Positions 1-6,371 of a DNA stretch of 7,039 nucleotides are shown in pieces. The notes beneath the pieces were generated by a model. That model did not search any database, was not told the DNA's origin, and worked only from the letters and a program-made list of their open reading frames with translations. Both the position numbers and the translations under genes were made by a program. The stretch's first letter is position 1. Each line of letters begins with the position of its first letter. This stretch comes from Simkania negevensis. Lineage in GTDB: Bacteria > Chlamydiota > Chlamydiia > Chlamydiales > JAFITR01. The stretch covers positions 1-7,039 of the forward strand of contig JAFITR010000079.1 of NCBI GenBank assembly GCA_017116025.1, written 5' to 3'.

Positions 1-5
1 GCTTA

Positions 6-1013
6 CTAAACCTCTACGGCAAGGGGTAGGGAGGTTTTGTCAAGGAATATTTGATGTTGGCGCATAGCGGCATGATTCAAAGTTGTTTCTATCGTTTTTG
101 CTAGGCGTGAATCGATCTTCTTTTCCTTCGATACGAGGGCGTGCATGTCGTCGATGTTGTATAGGCTGACATTTGGAACATTGCCCAGAGCGGGGTCGAC
201 GTTGCGTGGCACGCTTAGATCGATAAGCAACCGTTTCCTTGTTGTACTGCCAATACAATCTTTTGGGGTAGCGAGGTAGTCGGGGTATTTTGTCCCGAAG
301 ACAACCATGTCATAGTCTGGCCATTGGCGTGCTGCATGCCAGGGAAGTGGATGGATCTCATTGTCTTGGGCGAAGGCTTCTGTCTTTTCGAAAGAGCGGT
401 TGCATAAAGAGACGTTCGGTACTTGATTGAGTTTAAAAAATTGGATCATCTTGTGGTTGATTTCTGAGGCGCCGATGAAGAGAATACGGTGGACTGAGGC
501 GCTGCCAAAGGTGAGCTGCCACAAGTCCAAAAGCGCTTGCTCTAACGATAACCCCCCCTTCCCAAGAAGAAGTTGTGAGCGTATCTGCTTGCCTATCCTC
601 ATGCACTTTTGGAACAGGTAGTGCAGCTCATGGGGCAGCGAGGTGTTGGCTGTGGCGATGAGGTAGGCTTTCTTTACCTGCCCTTGGATCTCTGTTTCGC
701 CAATGATCGCACTGTCCATGCCGGTAATCACGTGCGCAAGGTGGGTGAAGCAGTCTGGACCAGTAAAAAAGTAGGTGGTGTTGTAGAAGTTGTTATATAG
801 GGGAGTCGAAAGGAGTTGGTGTAGCTCGTCCCCAGCTTTTGATAAGTCAGAGGCACTATAGTAAATCTCCGTCCTGTTGCATGTCGATAAAATGACGCTA
901 GGGTAGAGAAAGTCCTGCTGATTACGGATGTAATAGTGACACAGCTTGGCAAAATGCTCCCGGACTTCCAGAGCAGCAAACTTGTGGTTGATCCCTAAAA
1001 CGGCTATCTGCAT
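6..1013 (-). CDS. hemA: Glutamyl-tRNA reductase, short chlamydial form
   Basis: HemA reduces glutamyl-tRNA(Glu) with NADPH to glutamate-1-semialdehyde, the first committed step of C5-pathway tetrapyrrole (heme) synthesis, in the cytosol. The 335-residue product starts MQIAVLGINHKFAALEVRE. The catalytic cysteine lies in STCNRTE (43-49, Cys45). The conserved GMDSAIIGETEIQGQVKKAY block is at 98-117. A Rossmann-type NADPH region starts at ILFIGASEIN (177-186), and IDLSVPRNVDP (264-274) and YNIDDM (285-290) follow. The usual GxGxxG is degenerate here. Family members are usually over 400 residues; the C-terminal dimerisation helix region is cut short, as I recall it also being in Chlamydia HemA. 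The start is backed by TAAGGA five bases upstream, overlapping the pseB stop. With 8 bases between the genes, pseB and hemA are probably cotranscribed. The stop TAG lies at the window edge, so the downstream context is unseen. Identification is secure. Confidence 0.95.
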   Translation of the reverse strand: MQIAVLGINHKFAALEVREHFAKLCHYYIRNQQDFLYPSVILSTCNRTEIYYSASDLSKAGDELHQLLSTPLYNNFYNTTYFFTGPDCFTHLAHVITGMDSAIIGETEIQGQVKKAYLIATANTSLPHELHYLFQKCMRIGKQIRSQLLLGKGGLSLEQALLDLWQLTFGSASVHRILFIGASEINHKMIQFFKLNQVPNVSLCNRSFEKTEAFAQDNEIHPLPWHAARQWPDYDMVVFGTKYPDYLATPKDCIGSTTRKRLLIDLSVPRNVDPALGNVPNVSLYNIDDMHALVSKEKKIDSRLAKTIETTLNHAAMRQHQIFLDKTSLPLAVEV

Positions 1014-1018
1014 CCCTA

Positions 1019-1024
1019 TCCTTA
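1019..1024 (-). promoter_or_regulatory. hemA ribosome binding site overlapping the pseB stop
   Basis: On the minus strand the junction reads TAAGGATAGGGATG. The pseB stop TAA supplies the first bases of AAGGA, which sits five bases before the hemA ATG. This fixes the hemA start and suggests that ribosomes ending pseB can feed hemA initiation (translational coupling). The overlap is seen directly; coupling is inferred. Confidence 0.7.
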
Positions 1025-2095
1025 TACTGCAGCAAAGAGACCGCTATCCCTCTCTTTCTTTGAAAGGTCTGGGATGAGGATGTTTTTGAGCTCTTCAACA
1101 CCAAGCCATTGGCTGTTTGTGTTGGAGGCGTAGGAGAAACCTTCAGAAAGGAGGGTGCCTTCTCTGATGATTTCATAGAGGAAGTCTTCTTTTTGGTCAG
1201 AGGTAAGGTGAGGGCAGATGACGTAGTAATCGTTAAATTCGTATGTGTTGCGGGCGTCGTCTGCGCAAATCATCAGCTCATGCAACTTCTCCCCTGCACG
1301 GATTCCTGTAATCTGATGGGCCATGCCAGGAGCGATTGCTTCAGCGAGGTCGACAATCTTCATGCTCGGTACCTTAGGGACAAAAATCTCGCCCCCCACC
1401 ATGCGTGTTAACGAGCTGAGGACAACAAATACCGCTTGTTCGAGGGTGATCCAAAAGCGTGTCATTCTTAAGTCCGTGATGGGCAGAGCGGTAGTGCCTT
1501 CTTCGACCAGTTGTTTCCACAGAGGGATAATGCTTCCTCTGCTCCCCAAGACATTGCCGTAGCGTACGACAGAGAAAATGGGTTTGCTCATCTTCCCTAC
1601 GTAAGAGTTAGCAGCAACAAAGAGCTTGTCGGAGCTAAGTTTTGTCGCTCCATACAGGTTGATGGGGTTGACCGCTTTATCTGTAGAGAGAGCGATCACC
1701 TTCTGGACGCCGAGGTCAATGGCAGCATCGATGACGTTCATCGCCCCGATGATGTTTGTCTTGATGAATTCAGAAGGATCGTACTCCGCTTTGGGAACTT
1801 GCTTGAGTGCGGCGGCGTGGATGACGATATCGACGTCTTTAAAGGCGCGGTATAGTCTCTCCTTGTCCCTGACGTCTCCAAGGAAGTAGCGGATGTTGTC
1901 GTTCCGATAGATAGGAGAGGTCTGACGCATATCCCACTGCTTCCATTCATCTCTGCTAAAGATGATGACCTTGGCCGGAGAAAATTGTTCGAGTAGAAGC
2001 TTGATGAAAGAGCGGCCGAAGCTGCCTGTCCCTCCCGTAACAAGAACTGTTTTGTCCCTGAGTTCTTCTGTTAGCAAAGAAATGGGTAAATTCAT
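1022..2095 (-). CDS. pseB: UDP-N-acetylglucosamine 4,6-dehydratase, PseB/FlaA1-like
   Basis: This 357-residue protein is a short-chain dehydrogenase/reductase-type nucleotide-sugar dehydratase. It has TGGTGSFG (20-27) for NAD(P) binding, GDVRD (73-77), HAAALKQVPKAEYDP (93-107), STDKA (137-141, with the Asp-Lys pair typical of inverting PseB/FlaA1 enzymes), YGATK (148-152), RYGNVLGSRGS (178-188), MTRFWIT (211-217), GGEIFVPKVPS (234-244) and GIRAGEKLHE (264-273). PseB of the flagellin-glycan pathway converts UDP-GlcNAc to a UDP-4-keto-6-deoxy-L-AltNAc-type sugar, the first step to pseudaminic acid; relatives feed other amino-deoxy sugars. No other sugar gene is in the window, so the end product is unknown. 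The start is preceded by AAGGGA five bases upstream and gives the usual short leader before the glycine motif. hemA follows after 8 bases. Only 29 bases separate its start from the inverted-repeat element. Family call is strong; exact substrate and product are inferred. Confidence 0.9.
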   Translation of the reverse strand: MNLPISLLTEELRDKTVLVTGGTGSFGRSFIKLLLEQFSPAKVIIFSRDEWKQWDMRQTSPIYRNDNIRYFLGDVRDKERLYRAFKDVDIVIHAAALKQVPKAEYDPSEFIKTNIIGAMNVIDAAIDLGVQKVIALSTDKAVNPINLYGATKLSSDKLFVAANSYVGKMSKPIFSVVRYGNVLGSRGSIIPLWKQLVEEGTTALPITDLRMTRFWITLEQAVFVVLSSLTRMVGGEIFVPKVPSMKIVDLAEAIAPGMAHQITGIRAGEKLHELMICADDARNTYEFNDYYVICPHLTSDQKEDFLYEIIREGTLLSEGFSYASNTNSQWLGVEELKNILIPDLSKKERDSGLFAAV

Positions 2096-2124
2096 GCAGA
2101 TCCCTTTTTAAGTATGAACTGACA

Positions 2125-2211
2125 TCAGGCCGAAGGTCTGGGATGTAACAGCCCAGGGCAACGCCCTGGGTATAGCCCATAAAACATTTGCAGCCTGAAA
2201 GGCTGCAACAT
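2125..2211 (+). repeat. Left arm of the inverted repeat: three tandem hairpins
   Basis: From left to right the arm holds three hairpins. 2126-2140 has a 6-bp stem including one G-T pair and a GAA loop. 2152-2170 has an 8-bp stem, CCCAGGGC with GCCCTGGG, and an AAC loop. 2188-2208 has a 9-bp stem around GCAGCC/GGCTGC with a GAA loop. Linkers are 11 and 17 bases. The regular architecture argues for selection on structure rather than chance. Confidence 0.85.
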
Positions 2212-2353
2212 GTAGAAGAATCTTGTATAACACAATTCCTCTTATCGATATCAACAAAAACATCATCAAAGGTGTTATTCCAAGATGAATGCTATCCCTT
2301 TCTGAAGGAATGTGGCATTGTATTTGATGAAAAACATGTGTGAAATCGAGTGA
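2212..2353. other. Core of the inverted-repeat element, no gene, possible folded RNA
   Basis: No reading frame here looks like a gene. Secondary inverted words are present. 2220-2233 pairs with 2272-2286 (ATCTTG with CAAGAT, then ATAACAC with GTGTTAT). AATGC at 2288-2292 pairs with GCATT at 2315-2319, enclosing CCTT/AAGG at 2297-2300 and 2305-2308. These could make two stems inside the long arm-to-arm stem. Whether the core is transcribed is unknown, and some pairing is expected by chance in AT-rich DNA. Confidence 0.4.
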
Positions 2354-2440
2354 ATGTTGCAGCCTTTCAGGCTGCAAATGTTTTGTGGGCTATACCCAGG
2401 GCGTTGCTCTGGGCTGTTACATTCCAGACCTTCGGCCTGA
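2354..2440 (-). repeat. Right arm of the inverted repeat: same three hairpins
   Basis: This arm is the inverted counterpart of 2125-2211, with hairpins at 2357-2377, 2395-2413 and 2425-2439. It differs from the left arm at 2385, 2408 and 2423. Positions 2385 and 2423 lie in linkers. Position 2408 turns one G-C pair of the middle hairpin into a G-T pair with 2400, so the stem is still formable in the plus-strand transcript. Similarity to another repeat copy continues past this arm into 2441-2507. Confidence 0.85.
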
Positions 2441-2507
2441 AGAAAAAAATAGTGGTCCTCCTGGCGGGGCTAGCTGTAGATTTTTTTAGTACTAGATTAT
2501 AGTTACG
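2427..2507 (+). repeat. Dispersed repeat copy A, upstream of parE
   Basis: This segment starts within the last hairpin of the right arm and runs outward towards parE. It matches the reverse complement of 6926-7000. The first 16 bases, GACCTTCGGCCTGAAG, are identical. An A-run of unequal length follows, then about 29 of 35 positions match to TAGCTGTA and the next T-run. After a poorer stretch with gaps comes an identical ATAGTTACG at 2499-2507. The left arm has no such flank, so the larger repeat is asymmetric. Alignment was done by eye. Confidence 0.75.
2475..2503 (+). promoter_or_regulatory. Weak candidate promoter for parE-parC-recX
   Basis: TATAGT at 2498-2503 matches five of six bases of a -10 box. 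TGTAGA at 2475-2480 lies 17 bases upstream as a poor -35 (three of six). It would give a leader of roughly 70 bases before parE. It sits inside repeat copy A, so the motif may simply be part of the repeat. An 8-bp palindrome, TAGTACTA (2487-2494), lies between the boxes. This is suggestive only. Confidence 0.25.
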
Positions 2508-2580
2508 AAAATACAAAGGGTAGCGGGAATTGCTGAAATCCTGCTATTCTTTTTTTTCCAACCATTGAAAGCGAAGAGAA

Positions 2581-4428
2581 ATGGCTGCTAAAGACTACAC
2601 AGAAAGTTCTGTTTTAACTGTCGACCCCCTCACTCATATACGTATGAGGCCGGGGATGTACATCGGACGGCTGGGGGACGGCTCCCACCACGACGACGGA
2701 ATATACGTCTTGTTCAAAGAGATTATCGACAACAGTATCGACGAATTCATTATGGGCCATGGCAAGATCATCGATGTGGACATCGATTTTGACCTTGCTA
2801 AAGTGAAGATAAGAGATCGTGGTCGTGGCATCCCTCTTGGCAAGGTTATTGACTGTGTTAGCGAGATCAATACAGGGGCAAAATATAACGACGATGTATT
2901 CCAGTTTTCCGTTGGACTGAATGGTATTGGAGCAAAGGCGACCAATGCACTGTCGCATCATTTTTTGGTAAGGAGTGTAAGGGAGAAGTGCTATCTTGAG
3001 GCAGCGTTTTCTCGTGGGAAGTTGATCGAAAAGAAGAAAGGGAAGACGAAAGAGCCCAACGGCACGTATGTTGAGTTCATTCCTGATCCGGAAATGTTCA
3101 AAAAGTATAAATTCTTCGATGACTATTTGAGGAAGCGTATCTGGTACTATGCTTACCTGAACAGTGGCTTGAAGATCAAATACAACGGTGAGGTCATTGT
3201 TTCTGAACAAGGGCTGCTTGACTTGATCAACTCTGAGGTAAAAGACGAGCGGTTATACGAGCCTTTTCACTACGCCGGCAAAGGGCTGGAATTTGCCTTT
3301 TTACATACACAGAGCTATGGAGAAACCTATTTTTCGTTTGTCAACGGACAACACACTTCCGATGGAGGCACACACCTTTCCGCCTTTCGAGAAGGGTTGT
3401 TGAAAGGTGTTAATGAGTATGCAAAGAAGTCTTTCCAAGGCGTTGACGTTCGTGAAGGTGTTGTCGCTACTGTCCTTGTCAAAGTAAAAGAGCCTCTCTT
3501 TGAGTCGCAGACGAAGAATAAGATGGGCAATCCGGAGATGCGTAGCGAATGGGTGCAGCAGATCAAAATCGCTGTATGTGATTTGTTGTACAAACATCCC
3601 GACTATGCAAACCGTTTGATCAGCCGGATTGCTTTCAATGAAAAGGTGCGCAGAGAGCTGTCTGCTGTTCGTAAAGAGGCTAGGGAGAGGCAGAAGAAGA
3701 TAGCGATTAAAATCCCTAAACTGCGCGACTCCAAGTATCATTTTAATGATCGGTCACAACATGGTGATGCGAGCATGATTTTTATCACAGAAGGGGACTC
3801 TGCGAGTGCATCGATCGTTGCTTCGCGTGACCCTTTGACGCAAGCGGTTTTTTCATTGAGGGGGAAGCCTCTCAATGTCTTTGGCTTAAAGATGGATCAG
3901 CTGTACAAGAATGAAGAGATGTTCAATCTGATGAATGCATTGAACATCGAAGATGGCATCGATGAGTTGCGTTACAACAAGGTGATCTTGGCTACTGATG
4001 CCGATGTTGATGGTATGCATATCCGCAACCTGATGATCACTTTCTTCCTCACCTATTTTGAGGCGTTGGTGATCCAAGGACACTTGTACATTCTCGAAAC
4101 ACCTCTGTTTAAAGTGAGGAACAAACAGCAAACACTCTACTGTTATTCCGAAGAGAAGAGAGACCGTGCGATGCGGAAACTAAAGGGTAAAGATCTTGAG
4201 GTGACGCGTTTTAAAGGGTTGGGAGAGATCTCTCCAAACGAGTTTAAGCAGTTTATTGCTAAAGATATTCGCTTGACGCCTGTGTCGGTAGCTGCTTTTA
4301 GTGATATCCACCCCACCTTGCAGTTTTATATGGGTAAAAACACCCCCGAACGCAGACGGTTTGTGATGAAAAACCTAGAAAATGAGGAGCTCGTCTTGCG
4401 CGAGCTTGCCAGGCTAGCAGAGAAGTGA
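2581..4428 (+). CDS. parE: DNA topoisomerase IV subunit B (type IIA, ATPase subunit)
   Basis: ParE is the ATPase and TOPRIM subunit that works with ParC to decatenate and relax DNA. In this 615-residue protein the GHKL ATPase domain shows RPGMYIG (23-29), EIIDNSIDE (47-55, Glu47 the likely general base and Asn51 the Mg contact), DRGRGIP (79-85) and the ATP lid GLNGIGAKATNALS (112-125). QTK (310-312) supplies the transducer lysine. The TOPRIM domain has EGDSASA (404-410), DADVDG (473-478, metal-binding acidic residues) and RFKGLGEISPNEF (543-555). The length is near E. coli ParE and well short of E. coli GyrB. DRG in place of DNG, and SASAS after EGD, differ from proteobacterial enzymes; I recall similar wording (GLNG, SAS) in Bacteroidota ParE and chlamydial 'GyrB_2'. 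Upstream GAAGAGAA is a weak ribosome binding site. The stop is followed after one base by parC, so the subunits are coupled. Confidence 0.94.
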   Translation: MAAKDYTESSVLTVDPLTHIRMRPGMYIGRLGDGSHHDDGIYVLFKEIIDNSIDEFIMGHGKIIDVDIDFDLAKVKIRDRGRGIPLGKVIDCVSEINTGAKYNDDVFQFSVGLNGIGAKATNALSHHFLVRSVREKCYLEAAFSRGKLIEKKKGKTKEPNGTYVEFIPDPEMFKKYKFFDDYLRKRIWYYAYLNSGLKIKYNGEVIVSEQGLLDLINSEVKDERLYEPFHYAGKGLEFAFLHTQSYGETYFSFVNGQHTSDGGTHLSAFREGLLKGVNEYAKKSFQGVDVREGVVATVLVKVKEPLFESQTKNKMGNPEMRSEWVQQIKIAVCDLLYKHPDYANRLISRIAFNEKVRRELSAVRKEARERQKKIAIKIPKLRDSKYHFNDRSQHGDASMIFITEGDSASASIVASRDPLTQAVFSLRGKPLNVFGLKMDQLYKNEEMFNLMNALNIEDGIDELRYNKVILATDADVDGMHIRNLMITFFLTYFEALVIQGHLYILETPLFKVRNKQQTLYCYSEEKRDRAMRKLKGKDLEVTRFKGLGEISPNEFKQFIAKDIRLTPVSVAAFSDIHPTLQFYMGKNTPERRRFVMKNLENEELVLRELARLAEK

Positions 4429-4429
4429 T

Positions 4430-6364
4430 ATGGACGATTTGAAATATCTGATGCGAGACAATTACATCAAGTATGCTTCGTATGTCATCCTTGAGAGGGC
4501 GATACCTCATGTCGCTGACGGGTTGAAGCCTGTACAAAGGCGCATTTTGCAAACGCTGTACAAGATCGATGATGGGAAGCTACACAAGGTCGCTAACGTT
4601 TCTGGACAGACAATGGCTTTACATCCCCATGGTGAGGCAGCGATCAACGATGCCCTCGTCACCCTGGCAAACAAGGGGTTCCTTCTCGATCAGCAAGGAA
4701 ACTTTGGAAACCCTCACACAGGTGATCCGCACGCTGCTCCACGATATATCGAAACGCGCCTGCTCCTCCTTGCAAAAGAGACGATGTTCAACCCCGACCT
4801 GACGACCTTCCTTCCCTCGTACGACGGGCGCAATAAAGAGCCTGCTGTCCTGCCTGCCAAGGTCCCTATCCTGCTGATGCAGGGCGCGGAAGGTATCGCT
4901 GTTGGCATGGCCACTCGTATACTTCCTCATAACTTTGTCGAGCTTCTACAGGCAGAGATCGCTATCTTACAAGGGCGTAGCGACTATACGATCCTCCCTG
5001 ACTTCCCTACCGGAGGGATCATGGATGCTTCACAGTATGATTTTGGGAGGGGCAAGGTTAAGCTGAGGGCAAGGCTTGAGATTAAGGACAAAAAGGCGAT
5101 CATTGTCAAAGAACTTTGTTATGGCACAACGACTGACTCGCTTGTGAAGTCCATTGCTGAGGCAGCAAAGAAGGGCAAGATCAAGGTCGATACCATCAAC
5201 GACTATACAGCGGAAAAGGTGGAGATAGAGATCGTCCTGCCGCGCGGTGTCTATGCTGAAGAGACCATTGATGCACTTTACGCATTCACAGAGTGTGAAG
5301 TAGATCTCTCTTCACAAGTGTTAGCGATCAAGGACGGGCTCCCATGGGAAACGGATGTCAATGAGATCTTGCATTACCACGTTGAACAGCTTCAAGGCTA
5401 CCTACAAAAAGAACTGGAGATAGAAAGAGAACGTGCGTTAGAAAAAATTTTTAACAAGACCCTCGAAGAGATTTTTATCGACAACAGAGTATATAAAAAA
5501 ATCGAAGATGTCGTTGCCTATGAAAAGATTCACGAGGCGATCGAAGAAGGTCTAAAGCCTTACCATAAGAAGCTGGAACGTGTCCCTACGTACGACGACA
5601 GGGAACGCCTGCTTTCGATCCCCATCAGGAGAATCTCCCGTTTTGATATCGAAAAAAACAGACAAGAGATCAAGGCGTTGAATGAGAAGGTGGTACAGGT
5701 TGAAAAGAATTTAAAGAGCATCAAGCGTTACTCGATCAAATACATCAAGGGGTTGATCAGCAAATATGGTAAAGGCTGGGAAAGAAAGACAGTGATAGAG
5801 AAGATTGACCAGATTGATAAACGTGTGATTGCTGTTAAAGATGTGAAGGTAGGTTTTGATATCGACAAAGGGTTTGTCGGAACAAAAATATCGGCAGAAA
5901 CCTCTTTCGAATGCAAAAATATCGATAAGATCTTCTTGCTCTATCAAGACGGATCCTATTCCGTCATTAATATCCCAGACAAGCAATATGTGGCAAAGCA
6001 AGGAGTTCCTCTTGTATACCTAGGTGTTGCAGACAAGGAAAAGATCTTTCGCGTAGCTTATCGCGATCCCAAAACCGGCTGTTGCTACGTTAAGAGGTTC
6101 GTTATTGATAAGTTCATCGTAGAAAGAAAGTACCGATTCTTTGACGAAGGGATGGCTTTGGAGTACCTGACGACGCAGCCAAATCTCTCCATTGAATTTA
6201 AGTTCAAACAAAAAGCGCGCCAAAAGATCAAGTCCCTCCTTTTTGACCTCGATACTGTCCTTGTCAAAGGAGTAAAAGCGAGAGGGATCCGTGTGGCAAA
6301 CAAAGAAGTCCGAAAAGTCGTCTTGTCAAGGAAACAAACAAGGAATACAAAAATAGTTGTATAG
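4430..6364 (+). CDS. parC: DNA topoisomerase IV subunit A (type IIA, cleavage subunit)
   Basis: ParC carries the DNA cleavage and re-ligation site of topoisomerase IV and pairs with ParE. Of 644 residues, the winged-helix core includes ERAIPHVADGLKPVQRRI (22-39), HPHGEAAINDALV (65-77) and QGNFGNP (89-95). The active-site Arg105-Tyr106 lies in APRYIETR (103-110). The tower region follows, then a helical, charged region (about 315-465) for the coiled-coil/gate. A short beta-rich C-terminal domain (about 470-625) ends in VKGVKARGIRVANKEV. No GyrA-box (QRRGGKG-like) is present, which favours topoisomerase IV over gyrase, although chlamydial copies are often labelled GyrA_2. The C-terminal domain is smaller than in E. 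coli ParC (about 750 residues). The quinolone-contact serine is replaced by Ala70. The ATG lies one base after the parE stop, and recX follows after 7 bases. Confidence 0.94.
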   Translation: MDDLKYLMRDNYIKYASYVILERAIPHVADGLKPVQRRILQTLYKIDDGKLHKVANVSGQTMALHPHGEAAINDALVTLANKGFLLDQQGNFGNPHTGDPHAAPRYIETRLLLLAKETMFNPDLTTFLPSYDGRNKEPAVLPAKVPILLMQGAEGIAVGMATRILPHNFVELLQAEIAILQGRSDYTILPDFPTGGIMDASQYDFGRGKVKLRARLEIKDKKAIIVKELCYGTTTDSLVKSIAEAAKKGKIKVDTINDYTAEKVEIEIVLPRGVYAEETIDALYAFTECEVDLSSQVLAIKDGLPWETDVNEILHYHVEQLQGYLQKELEIERERALEKIFNKTLEEIFIDNRVYKKIEDVVAYEKIHEAIEEGLKPYHKKLERVPTYDDRERLLSIPIRRISRFDIEKNRQEIKALNEKVVQVEKNLKSIKRYSIKYIKGLISKYGKGWERKTVIEKIDQIDKRVIAVKDVKVGFDIDKGFVGTKISAETSFECKNIDKIFLLYQDGSYSVINIPDKQYVAKQGVPLVYLGVADKEKIFRVAYRDPKTGCCYVKRFVIDKFIVERKYRFFDEGMALEYLTTQPNLSIEFKFKQKARQKIKSLLFDLDTVLVKGVKARGIRVANKEVRKVVLSRKQTRNTKIVV

Positions 6365-6371
6365 GTAGTCG

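Larger units (their letters stand above)
2125..2440. repeat. 316-bp inverted-repeat element with hairpin-array arms
   Basis: Two 87-base arms, 2125-2211 and 2354-2440, are inverted copies of each other with three mismatches and no gaps, around a 142-base core. The match stops abruptly at both ends of each arm. Neither arm nor core holds a credible gene: minus-strand frames crossing it have no protein-like composition and merely translate the repeat. I see no clear target-site duplication. The structure resembles a MITE-like or REP/BIME-like non-autonomous element. I recall similar hairpin words as dispersed repeats in other bacterial genomes, but the family cannot be named from this sequence. 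It lies between the divergent pseB and parE genes, 29 bases from the pseB start and 140 from the parE start, so any promoters there must coexist with it. Confidence 0.85.

Noticed and set aside
1511..1855. 114-residue plus-strand frame opposite pseB
   Set aside because: Antisense to conserved pseB motifs; no ribosome binding site or family resemblance.
2108..2377. 89-residue minus-strand frame across the inverted-repeat element (ends in RALPWAVTSQTFGL)
   Set aside because: It is a translation of the hairpin repeat itself, with no domain-like composition and no good start context. The equivalent frame at 1956-2180 (YTQGVALGCYIPDL) has the same cause and also runs into pseB.
2125..2440. Inverted repeat as a CRISPR array
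   Set aside because: There are only two arms in opposite orientation with no regular spacers, and no cas gene is in the window.
2125..2440. Inverted repeat as an intact insertion sequence
   Set aside because: The 142-base core cannot encode a transposase.
2530..2550. TTGCTG and TATTCT before parE as a -35/-10 pair
   Set aside because: The spacing is only 9 bases, far too short for a standard promoter.
2614..3210. 198-residue minus-strand open frame opposite parE
   Set aside because: It lies wholly antisense to the well-supported ATPase domain of parE and has no recognisable motif. Long antisense frames are expected here from codon use.
3301..3741. 146-residue minus-strand frame opposite the middle of parE
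   Set aside because: Shadow of the parE coding frame, with no protein-like features.
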